A stretch of DNA of 64,000 nt from Yamagishiella unicocca (taxonomy: Eukaryota > Chlorophyta > Chlorophyceae > Chlamydomonadales > Volvocaceae). Below the pieces are notes generated by a model. It did not search any database, was not told the origin of the DNA, and saw nothing but the letters and a program-made list of their open reading frames with translations. The stretch is from contig BDSL01000003.1 of assembly GCA_003116995.1 (NCBI GenBank), positions 868,001 to 932,000 of the forward strand, read 5' to 3'. Made by a program: the position numbers and the translations under genes. Shown one piece after another: positions 19,962-30,384 of this stretch (its first letter is position 1; the number at the start of each line of letters is the position of its first letter).

Positions 19962-22662
19962 ATGTCTCTCAGCGGCTACGTCGGGCGGCTGCTGGACGTC
20001 TCGAACAAGAAGTCGCTCTTATCATTCTTTGCATCATGGGAGTTCGGTAAAATGCTCGTGGATGGCAACCTTGCGTGAGTGCATTGCTCTCTTTATCGGG
20101 CGGCTTTGGAAGGGTTGGGCTCCATGCTGGTATTGGTCGTCAGTCCTCGAGTTCATTCTGTGTCATCCAAGTAAAAATGCAGCGAAAGCGATGGTTGTTT
20201 GCGGGGATTTAAACTTTTCGTTTCGCCAATAGTTTTGCACGTGCGTCGAGCAACGCGATTCGCCGGCCCCTAGACCGAGTGACCCCTTGTTGTAGTTCTA
20301 CGCGATTTTCGCCGGCACAGAATACTGCCCCGCATGCTGTCCTGCAACATTACGCCTGGGCGGCGCTGTGGCCTAACTCCAACCCCGACATCACGCAGGC
20401 ACAACGTCCTGTTCCGTGGGCCGTCCGGCAACCTGATTGGCACTGACCACTACGGCAACAAGTACTACGAGAACAACAACTTTACTTACGGTGGGGTTGC
20501 CGCTTGGGCTGCCGGCCAGCGTCACGAGGGACGGAGGGGGCGCACCGGCCGACTTCGGGCTGACGATGTTTCTGACAAAACGCTGGGAGAGGGATTTTGC
20601 TGGTGGCGGTGGCCTTGCAGACATGGAGTTGCAGCCGCTAGCAGCTCCTCCGCCCCTCACCCTAGGCCTGAGGGGCGAGGGAGTTTTCACAGCACAGCCG
20701 CACAGCATCGCGCAGCGCCTGCCTGCTCAACGGCAGTAGCAGACACCCCGCGCACAAGGCGGCATGCTAGATCGGCCATATCCCACTCCAAGGACGGCGT
20801 CATAGGACGAGCGCTTGTGCGATGGTCGGCATGCATGTGCGTTCCAGCATACCAAGCTTGTGGACAAAGTGTACGAACTCCAGGGCAGGAAGAGAGACAA
20901 CTAGAAGATATGTGGGACGGGACAGCCAAAGGTTGCCCCATTCTTCATCCCTGGGCTGGGGCTTGGGTTGTAGGGTTCAGGATGGATGGCCTTGCGGCGC
21001 GCCGCCGGTTGCCGTACACTGAAAGGACCGCGTCTGGATGGGTAAGCGCGATAGCGTTTGGCAGTACAACACTTGGTTGCCTAGGGGGCAATGCGTTCGG
21101 GGCGGGTGTGTGGGGAGAAAGTACGACGTGTATGTGTCCTCGGGTGTGGAGTGGCGCAGCGATAGCCGCATCATCGCATCTCCAGCGCGGGGCTCTGTTG
21201 CCTCTTGCCTTGCGCCCGGTGCCTTAGGGCACGGCAAACTCCCGCAGCGAGCCATCGGGCGGGAGAACCCAGGGGCTGGCACGAAGCGCGGGGCAGTGTG
21301 GGGTTGGTAAGAGCTGCTGGTGGGTCAACCCGGGGCCGGCACAAAGCACGGGGTGGTGTACTGTTGGTAAGAGCTGCCCAGCAGCGGTCCGTAGCGCTAC
21401 CACATCGGAGCCATCCCACTTGGAGTCGTAGTTTGCGGGCAGTGGCTCGCAGATGCTGCTGGGCGCTCTGGCGCGCAGCTTTTAGGATGAAGGTGCCCTG
21501 TAGTAGCAGCTGCGGCCACCGTGCCGTCGCCGCCGCCGGACGCCAGGCGGGTGCCCCAGTCGTCGAACCCCACCGCCGTCACGAAGGCCTCAGCGGCTTA
21601 CGACAGCGCCCGCACCAGATGCCTCTACCGTAGCCGGGTTCATTACCTCCATTACAGCGCCGCCTCTACCTGTCTCGGCGCTAGGGGCCTCGGGGGAAGA
21701 GCTTAACGAGGGAAGGACGAGGGCATACGTGCAAACGCCCCCCGCTGCCCCGCTGCCCAACTCGCCCTGCACTCCCCTTCAGCACGCCTCCAGCTGCCGC
21801 CAGCCCGTCTCGCCCAACACCTCCCTCGTGCCTGCCTTCCGTCAGCACACCCCTTTTCCCCTTTCCCTCGCGCCGAAGGTTTGTTCTGCATCAGCCTTTC
21901 TGGCACTTACCCACAGGGAGGTTCTCGAGCGACCTGATTGAACCCATCCGCTCAGTGTGGGTCCTCCAGCGACCTATTTGACGCCGGCCGCTCATCCCGC
22001 ACCGCGCCTCTCGCTCCCTCGCTCCCACCCTCAGGCCGCCGGCGCTGGGTTGTGTTCGCGGACAAGTTCGACTACAACGTCACCTCCGTCCCCCCGGAGT
22101 GGCACGGCTGGGTCAACTACATCAACGACTACAACCCGGTAGCGCACGACTTCAAGAAGCCCATCTTCCACGTAGGTCCCGGCGGCGTGAGGGCGGAGGC
22201 GTTCTAGGCGGAGGCGTTTTAGCTGACGACCAAATTGCTATGTTCGCTAGGGAGGGGAAGAGGCGGGCGGGTATGACGGCTGGGTGGGTCGGGAGTTGCA
22301 AGGACAACCCGTGTACGAAAGAGAAAGCCGTGGGTCGGGGTCGGGGGTGGGGTGTTGCGCCGGGCACTTCCATTGCCAGCCGGGGATCTGAGTGGTAGCC
22401 CGCCCACAGCGTTCCCGCTCACTGCGCCGTCCGCATCCCCTGCATACTGCTGACGTAAGGGTCCCGGCCCATCTGGCCCGCTGGTCCCAGCGTTCTTCCC
22501 CGCCCCGTCACTCCCCACCCCGTCACTCCCCACCCACAGGTCCAGTCCTACATCAGCAAGACCGGCACCCCCGACGCCTACAACCCCAAGGGCTCCTGGT
22601 TCAACCCGCAGAAGCGCAACTGGAAGAAGTACGAGGCGTGGACCCCCGAGCAGAAGGCCTAA
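19962..22662 (+). CDS. NDUFA12: NADH:ubiquinone oxidoreductase subunit NDUFA12 (B17.2)
   Basis: Exons: 19962-20074, 20399-20490, 22035-22171, 22540-22662; 154 aa. Phases (2, 1, 0) match at each junction. The product is an accessory subunit of the matrix arm of mitochondrial complex I, needed for assembly or stability rather than catalysis. Visible family features are the N-terminal helix, HNVLFRGPSGNLIGTDHYGNKYYE, then GRRRWVVFA, VPPEWHGWVNYI, and the C-terminal NPQKRNWKKYEAWTP, which closely follows the plant protein. No long cleavable presequence is seen, as is usual for this subunit. Intron 2 (1,544 bp) carries a tandem duplication near 21270-21380. Intron 3 carries a repeat-module copy at 22298. 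Confidence 0.95.
21268..21380 (+). repeat. Tandem duplication in an NDUFA12 intron
   Basis: Two imperfect copies, each about 50 bp, share GGCACRAAGCRCGGGG and GTTGGTAAGAGCTGC blocks within intron 2 of NDUFA12. Nothing indicates coding function. Confidence 0.75.
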
Positions 22663-24453
22663 ACTTGGGGCCGGACAAAGCCGAGGAGCCAAGAGGACTG
22701 CGATTCGCCGCCGCTGGCTTGGGAGGCCACCCTGCCGCCCCAGCCCCTCCCCACCTTACAACACCACTTCGGGAACTGGGCGGTTAAGGCGTCCCCTGGC
22801 GCTCCAGGGGGGACGTCCCGATCGGCCCCCCAGGCCGGCGGTTCCTGGCGGTGTCGGCCTCCCAACTTGTCGCGAGGGCGGAAAGCCACCGGGAAAAAGG
22901 GCGTGCTTGGGCAGAGCCGGGCCGGACAGGGCGGTGACGGGCAACTACGGGAAGCGGCTGATTGCGTCATGATCCTGGTCTGTGCCCCGGCCCGGGTGGA
23001 GGTTGGTGGTGACCGCTGGGGGCGGGGTATCCCCGCGGAAGCTTGTTAACATGAGCAGAGTTTGTAGAGGGACGCGCGGGGGCGGGTAGTGTTTGAGGTT
23101 TTGGGGCTGTAGTTCGGCGGCAGCGCGCGGATTAGCTTTTAATACGCTATAGGTTCGCATGATGGCGCGAGGGACGTATCCTCGGAGGCCGGGGTTGCGG
23201 GGGGGGCCGTCTGCGGCGGCTAGTGATTGCGTGGTGGGGGCGCGACGGGTCATGGGTGGTATGGCTCGGTGTGATGTGGCTCGAGGACCGTGTTGTGGCT
23301 CGCTCCTGCGGCCCCTTCGCGGAGCAGGTCACCCGTCGGCTCGGCGGGAGGGAGAGAAGGGGGGCAGACGTTGCAGGTATGGCCTGGTGCCGCCAGGGGC
23401 TCGCACAGCGGGGGCAGGGGGGCGAGCAGGGGGCGCAGCTGCCCTCTGCACCCCCCTGCGCGTGTGTTCGGAGACTGGCGCTGCCAATTACAACCACCTG
23501 TAATTCCAGGAAGGTGTTGAAGTGCCGCATGAACAGCGCGCACCCTGGGATCGACTCCCAATCGGCGCCCGCCCAGGATAACAATTGCGAATAGCCCTTC
23601 TCCTCTTATCTCTGCTCCCAGGAGCAGCCATCCACCGCCTCCCTGCCCCATGGCCTCGTGCCCTCACGCTGCACCACTACATGCACCTACCTGCAGCAGC
23701 GTTACCTTCCCCTGGTATGCAGCTATGCAATGGTCACGAAGGCAATGGTATGGTTCCGAAACCAATGTACATGAAAGCAATAGTCCCGAACGCAAAAGCC
23801 CCGAAACCACGCATTCAATAGTTGAGTACCGCTCGTATGTGCAGGTAAGCGGCCTACAGTTCGCCATTTCGCTCCCAACAACCTGCTAGCTGGCCCTAAT
23901 GCCCTGAGGCTGCCTCGGCACTCTCGCGGTGAGGCGCGACTGCGCTGCTCACCTCTCGCTCCGAGCCCCAGCCTTGCGGCGCAGCGACAGCGCCGTACTT
24001 TGTCGCACTGCACACCGCTCCGAAACTACTCGACCGACATCCCAGCCCAGCTAGCTCTCGCCTTAGGTAGGATCCCCCGACCACCCCACGGGGGAACCAT
24101 CCCTTCGCGCTGCAGCGCACTCGCCGCAACACACAACCCAATACAGCAAGTTGCAGCCGCAGCAGCCTTGCGTGAGACAACTGAAACGCATCATCTCCGT
24201 CCCATGCCCCACTCTCTGGCGCGCACTCTGCCTCCCATCGCAACCTGTACACACCCCCTGTCGCGGCCCCGGAGCCCAGAGTCCCACCCTCCTGGACTTC
24301 ACTCCCTTCTCACTCCCTTTCCCCTCCCTCGAGTTTCCTCGCCGCCCCTCGGGTTTCCTGTCCTCTCCTCCCCTCAGCCCCGGGTCTCATCCCCCCCCCC
24401 GCCCTCAGCGCCCGCTAAAGATGCCGGGGGGCAGGTTATCGGATACCAGCCCC
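22663..24453. other. Convergent intergenic region NDUFA12 / RtcB
   Basis: This is 3'-flanking sequence of two convergent genes, with only short shadow frames. Opposed TGTAA signals at 23488-23503 are the only clear landmark. Confidence 0.5.
23488..23503. promoter_or_regulatory. Back-to-back TGTAA polyadenylation signals
   Basis: TTACAACCACCTGTAA gives a TGTAA on each strand within 16 bp. It is 826 nt after the NDUFA12 stop (+) and about 950 nt after the RtcB stop (-). It could end both convergent transcripts, with long but not unusual algal 3' UTRs. Confidence 0.4.
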
Positions 24454-27400
24454 TCATCCCTTGATCACCGCTATGGGCCGCATCTTGACGGCCTTCTTGG
24501 ATATGCCCGCCTCGTGGCACGTGTCCACCACCGCCGACACATCCTTGTAGCTCTCGGGTGCCTCCTCCATCACCAGCTTGGGAGACGCCACGCGGATGGC
24601 GATACCCTTGGCCTGCGCGGGGGGGGGGGCCGGGGCGGGGAGGAGACGGTTGAGCGGTTGCAGGCGTGGTGGGTTGGCGGTCAAGCGGTTGCAGGCATCA
24701 ACGCTGCCCTGACCGTCCAACAGCGGCAGCAGCAGGGACAAGGGCCGGGGCAGCAGGGCAAGGGGCAGGAGGGGGGCCAGGCGGGGCCAGAAGGGGACGA
24801 TGGAGGCGTGTTGGTGTTGTCGGGTGCTGGTCGTGTCGCACCTTCAGGTTGTCCAGCACCTCCTGATAGTCCAGCTTGTTGCGGGAGCTGTTGCGACTGC
24901 GGGCGCGGCCTGTCGCAGAGAGGAACCAGCAGGCAGGGCCAGGGTACGGCAAGTGAAACACACCGCGTCGGCGTCGGTGTCGCGTGTCTAAAAGCGGTCG
25001 CAGCAAAATGCACCTCCCCTAGAAAGGAGACACAGAGGACACCATGGGTCGATGAGCTTTGGACCCAAAACACATCAGCTAGAGAATTTTGGTCACCCTG
25101 CTTGCAGCCCACTTCGCTGGCTCCCCCACCGGCGCCCCTCTGTGCCAGCCCCTACCAGGAGGAGTCCGAAGCCTATGCGCCAGCTACGTTTCCCACGTCG
25201 AGTAGACCGGTCCGTTTTCTGCACCCCCCCTACCGGCTCCGTGGCACGTGGACCCGAACGTCTCCTTGAAGCCCTGCTCCGTGCCCGTCAGCACATACGA
25301 CGAGGTGCCCATGGTGCCGCCCACCAGCACCGGCTGGCCTATGAGCTGGTAGTCTGCGGGGATGAGCGGGTGGTGGGGGGGAAAGGCCCGCGTGGAGCCC
25401 TTGCGGTGCACCAGCAGCCGCATGGGGCGCCCGTCGACCATGTGCTGCTCCACCTGCAGGGCGGTTGGGGGTGTGGTAACTGTCAACGGTAAGCCGTGCG
25501 TTAGTCGAATTCAAGAAAATGACAATATATAACACATAGATTGTGTGCGGGTGGGCTGGGGTTGGGGTGGGGGGCGTTAGCGGGGTAGTAGGGTTAACGT
25601 ACCTTGGCGATGTTATGGCTGACGTCGTACACCACGTGCATGTCCATATCGTCGGGAGTGCTCTTAAACACCTTGGCGAAGGCCTGCAGTCGCAGGGGCA
25701 GTAGCGGCAGTAGCGGCAGCACTCGGGTTAGCAGCAACCACGGACCAGCTGCACCCATCCACCACCCAACCACCCAACCACCCAACCACCCAACCACCCA
25801 ACCACCCCACTCACATTTCGCTCCCATCCGCGGCTCGTGCCCTGCCCACGGGCACGCCCCACCCATAGGGCCCTCCCTGCAAGTGCATGAATGCACCCAC
25901 CCTCGCCACCCCCCCACCCCCCCCACCCACTCACACCTGCCGCGCCAAAAAGGTCATGCTGCTGCGGTTAACCCAGGCGTAGTTGGCGGCACACGCCATG
26001 GCGGCCAGGTAGGCCTGCCCCTCCTCGCTGTTGATGCGCGCACAGGCCAGCTGCCTGCTTGAGGGGGGCCGGGACAAGGGACGTTTACGAGGGGGCGGGG
26101 AGCAGGGACGGGTTGGAAGGGGGTGGGGGGTTTGAGAGGGGCGGTTCTGAGCGGGGCGGCGCCCGGTTCACCTGTCGTTGGTGACGATGCCGTCTCGCGC
26201 CATGGCTCGCTCCATGGCCACAAGCGCGTCAGTCGCCACCTGCGAGGAGCGCGGGTTCGGGCAGGGGAGGCAGGGGGAAGGTGGGGGGGGGGTGATAAGA
26301 GAATCCGCATGGGTGGGATGGGTGGCCATGGCTCGCTCCACGGCCACCCATCCCCGCGGGTGGTGGGTGGGTGGTGGGCAGGTGGTGGGGGGTTGCTGTG
26401 TGGATGTGGATAGATAGAGGAGGGACGGCAGGGGAAAGTAAGGGAGGCGGGTGTTTGGGGGGGTGCCATCAGCCCAACAAGTTAAGTCTGTAGTTGAGGT
26501 GCAAATGGCAGGGTCGGGCGGCCCGCAATCCACCTCTGCTGCCGCCCACCCGATGCCTTCGTCCGCGGCAAGCTCGAGCAGCGACCCATGGGACTGGCGA
26601 TGGCTGCGGATGCGGTGCGAAGCACAGTGCAGCAAGTTTCCCGTGGCGGGGTAGCAATGACAGCACACGTGGCAGTCCTTAACGCTCCGGCCACCCAACA
26701 CAGCACAGCAACCCGCGGCGCCGCCCGCCCTTCGCCCCGCCAGGAGCCCCGCCTCCGCCGCCGACCACACAGGACATATCGTACAGTCGTACAGTCGTAC
26801 CTGGTGTCCCAAGCCCCGGCTGCCGCTGTGAATCATGACCACCACCTGCCCCTTGGTGTCGATGCCCATGCGGCGCGCCGCCACCGGGTCAAACACCTCG
26901 TCAACCACCTGGCGGTTGGTCATTGGAACATGAGGTGAACGTTGGCATGTTGGGGCGTGGGCACAAGACGGTTGTCGTCGCACTGACATGACGTTAACGG
27001 TTTATGATGCTTCCGCGGTAATACCCGGCCCCCCTGTTCCGCACATGCGCAAAGCACCCACCCCAACCCACCCCTCGAAACCCCACCCCACGCAACGCAC
27101 TCCCAGCTCCCTGATGAGTTAGCGCCCACCATCACCCACCCTCGGTCGAAAATCCACCCTCCAACCTCCACCCTCCACCCCCCTGCTCACCTGCACCTCT
27201 GCATAGTGATTGCCGGCGCCCAGTGTGCCCATCTGCGGCAGCCCCCGCTTCTTAGCCCTCGAGCTCACGTAACGGGGGTCTGCACAGGGTCCCGTGAACC
27301 GGGGTTCGGCGGTGGGCGGTGGGCGGGGAGAGGAAACCGGGGTGGGCGGTAATGGATACTCCGCGAATACACGGCCGACAAACCAAGGGGGACTATGATA

Positions 27401-30384
27401 AAGGCCCGTGTAATTGGGAGCCGAGGGGGCGGGGAGGCAACACGTGTGGGTGCAGCAGGCGATAATTGACTCCATTGCGGTGGTGGGTATGCGGGTCGAT
27501 ATGTGGTGGGATGTTACTGGTAGTGTTCGGCGGGACGGTATTGGGTGGACGTGTGGGATTCCAGGGTTTGGATCCAGCAGCGCGGGTTGGCGCCGTACGG
27601 CATGACGCACCCACCCGCGTTGAGCATGCGGCCGTACTCCTCGCAGTGCTCCTTGTCCTCTGCCCAGGCGTAGCCCTCCCGCAGCGACCAGTCCATTCCC
27701 AGCTCCAGAGCGGCCTGGTTAGGGAGGGGGTGGGGGGTAGGGGTGTAGGCGGGGAGGAGTGAAGAGGGGAGCGAGTAACCCCGGGTCGCATGGCATGTTG
27801 AGGGCAACTTCCTGTTGGTTGGCGGTGCGGATACCATAAGGAGCGGCGACCACTACGAGTTAGCGAGCGACAGCCCAGGGGCCCGACAGCTCGTCCACGC
27901 AGCCCACCTCCATGTCCTTGGCGGTGGTGGGAATGATGCCCTGGGGAGGGGCGGGGGGCACGGGAGGAGAGAGGAAGGGGTGGCGGCGTCGGTGGGGGAG
28001 CGACCCGTCGGATTGGGTTGGGTTGGGTTGGGTTGGGTTGGGTTGGGTTGGGTTGGGTTGGGTTGGGTTGGGTTGGGTTGGGTTGGGTTGGGTTGGGTTG
28101 GGTTGGGTTGGGTTGGGTTGGGTTGGGTTGGGTTGGGTTGGGTTGGGTTGGGTTGGGTTGGGTTGGGTTGGGTTGGGTTGGGTTGGGTTGGGTTGGGTTG
28201 GGTTGGGCGCAGTTGGGCGCCTGCTTCCTCCGGCAACAATCGGGAGGTATGAGGATGAAGAGAGTCAGGCATGTCGCGCCTCCTGATCGCGTGCAGCCAC
28301 ATGCCCGCTCCCCTCCCCTCCGTGCACCTCGGACCAGCCCCCTGCCAGGGCCACTCTTCCCACCCCTCTCCGCCACCCCTCCGACGGCGAAAAGACCCCC
28401 AACCCTACTACTGCGCCAAAGATGCACTCGCCTGCCGTACGACGAGTGCCGACCCACGGGTTTCCTCTCATCCGCCCACCTGCGACCCCACCCCCACGGG
28501 TATGTGGTCAAACAGCGCCTGCGCCAGCTCCTCCCTCAGCGGCACCACATCCGCCTCCGTCAGGTTGGTGCGCAGCAGCCGCACGCCGCAGTTGATGTCT
28601 GCCGGCGGATGAGGAGGAGGAGGGGGAGGAGGGGGAGGAGGGGGAGGAGGGGGAGTTATTGTGAGGCACGCCCCGTGTGGTAGGAAGCCGGCAAAAGGGG
28701 GCGGGCGGGACATACGAGTTCTCGCATGAGCCGACACACCCCATCAGTGAGGTGGGGAGGTGTCGGGAGTGAACAACGCAACAGCGGGGCGAGTGGAGCC
28801 GCCAGGTCGTTGGAGATGGAGGCGGAGGGGAGCCGCCCCGGAGACGAACCCAGGACTCACCGAAGCCGACGCCGCCGGGGGATACGACCGCCTGCAGTGG
28901 CAGGGGGGGGGCAGGGGGGGGGGTGAGGGAGGGGGGACGCGCGGGGTGAGAGAGGGGGTGGCGTAAAGACCGGTTACACGACAGCGGGGGGGGTTCGAGG
29001 GAAACCCGTGGATGTCCAAAAAATCGTTTGAAACAGAAGTTTTGAGATGCAGCGGGGGGGGGGAGATACGAGCGCGGGGCACCTCATATGTCGTACCGAG
29101 TGTGGGTCGCGTGTCGGCCCCCGCCGTCCACAATGCCCTCTGTCCACCATCACCCCAGCTCCCCCACCGCAGGAGGCCCTCCCGCCCTAAATCCTAAGAC
29201 CTTTTTTCAAAAACGCCGCCCACCTCCGGGTTGTCCATGTCAAAAGCCGCCACATTACCAACTGCGGTGCGGGCATCCCAAGAGGGCAGGGGAGTGAGAG
29301 GCCCACACCGCATAGCGATTGAGGCGGACCCGGCGGCAGTAGAAGCCAGGTGTGGCAGCTGCTGCAGGAGGCGGCAGGAGGAGGCAGCTGCTGCCGTGAC
29401 ACAGCTTTAACAGTTTTCCCCAAATACAAACTGGGCTTTCACCTCTTTCAATCAACGGAGGTTGACTTCACAGATAAATGACACGTTTGTATCGCGAAAG
29501 AAAAACCTTGTGATGAATTAATACGGAATTTCCAACGTGGTTCACCGCGACGCGTTCTAACCGTCAGGGTCCCAAGCTCCCAACCGCAGAGGCGCGCCTG
29601 CTAGCTGCCGTACCCCTGCCGTACCCCTGTAACACTCACTCGCAAAGCCGTACCCGGAGTGCACATCCGGCAGCGCGATAGATCGCTGCGGCGGGCGCCA
29701 GGGGGGGACGGGGGGGCTACAATGCTAAATGTCAGCATCGCGCGTTCGGGAGGCGCGGGAGGTGCGGGTGGTGCAGGGCCGGTGTCATAACATTGTGGAC
29801 GAGCAACCACCACGCGAGGACAAAGATCCCAACCGCTCGCGACTAACAGGGGTGCTTCCACAACCACCCCCCCTCCTACGTACTTTCACGATTCCCGGAA
29901 GCGCAGCCACGTTGGCGAGCTGCTTGACAGCCGGCAGAAAGCCGCCGTGCTGCGGTTGGCGGTTTGAAGTTTGGCAGCGCGGCGGTTAGGATGACGGTTA
30001 GAGCGATACGCGCGCACCAACGGAGGGGAGGGGCAGAGCTGACACCGGTCGCATGGTTCCAGCAGTGTGCATGGGGGGAAGGCATCGGGACCGCCCCTAC
30101 TTCAACAACCTAGGGGCCCCTCCCAGAACCTGCCTTCCCAGCCCCTCTCTTCCGTACCATGTCAACCACCACCAACCGCACGCCTGCCGTATGGCTCACC
30201 GTGTAACGCAACCCACGCTAAAGGCGGCACTCACATCTCCCCGCTGTACGGCTTGCTGCAGCTCCTCAAAGATAAGGCCCTTGAGCGCGTCATTCACGTA
30301 GACCACGCCAGGCACCCGCATGCCGGGCACGAAACCCTGGTCCACCTGGTACGACACCGGCCCTAACTGCCGGATGTACGACAT
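24454..30384 (-). CDS. rtcB: RtcB-type RNA-splicing ligase (HSPC117 orthologue)
   Basis: Sixteen exons (5' to 3'): 30384-30235, 29949-29884, 29685-29640, 29261-29224, 28891-28861, 28598-28480, 27940-27908, 27714-27615, 27279-27191, 26908-26801, 26239-26172, 26054-25937, 25683-25603, 25453-25234, 24909-24842, 24612-24454. All phases match, giving 497 aa (the animal protein is about 505). RtcB joins 2',3'-cyclic phosphate or 3'-phosphate to 5'-OH RNA ends, in tRNA splicing and IRE1-dependent mRNA splicing, using GTP and Mn2+. Metal ligands D111 and C114 ([11 protein letters not shown]), H219 (GAGNHYAEV), H251 ([11 protein letters not shown]) and H345 (YDVSHN) are present, as is the guanylylated H420 (TCHGAG). 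The C-terminus [14 protein letters not shown] is canonical. No catalytic residue is missing, so it should be active. Four exons are only 31-46 nt. Introns hold a GGTTG array and several module copies. Confidence 0.96.
25155..25233 (-). repeat. Repeat module B copy abutting an RtcB splice donor
   Basis: On the - strand the intron begins GTAGGGGGGGTGCAGAAAAC and continues GGACCGGTCTACTCGACGTG, GGAAACGTAGCTGGCGCATA and GGCTTCGGAC. The module therefore starts essentially at the donor of exon 14. Confidence 0.85.
25750..25808 (+). repeat. CCACCCAA intronic microsatellite
   Basis: About seven short units of (A)CCACCCA in the RtcB intron between 25684 and 25936. On the RNA strand it is TGGGTGGT-rich. 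Confidence 0.85.
28013..28206 (+). repeat. (GGTTG)n pentanucleotide array, about 38 copies
   Basis: An almost perfect array of GGTTG, equivalent to (TTGGG)n, nearly 190 bp long, in the RtcB intron between exons 6 and 7 (27941-28479). The G-rich strand is +, so the pre-mRNA carries CCCAA repeats. Runs of GGG spaced by TT favour G-quadruplex formation in single-stranded DNA. All open frames over it (NPTQP-type or GLGWV-type) are artefacts of the repeat. Confidence 0.97.
28612..28652 (+). repeat. GAGGAGGGG purine microsatellite
   Basis: A short purine repeat in the RtcB intron next to the acceptor of exon 6. On the transcript strand it forms the polypyrimidine tract before the CAG at 28599-28601. 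Confidence 0.8.
28992..29015 (+). repeat. Module A copy next to a module B fragment, RtcB intron
   Basis: GCGTAAAGACCGGTTACACG (module B start, about 28962) is followed after a G run by GGTTCGAGGGAAACCCGTGG (module A). Confidence 0.8.

Noticed and set aside
27853..28302. Open frames over the GGTTG array (NPTQP or GLGWV repeats)
   Set aside because: A pentamer repeat without stop codons is open in several frames on both strands; these translations are artefacts inside an RtcB intron.
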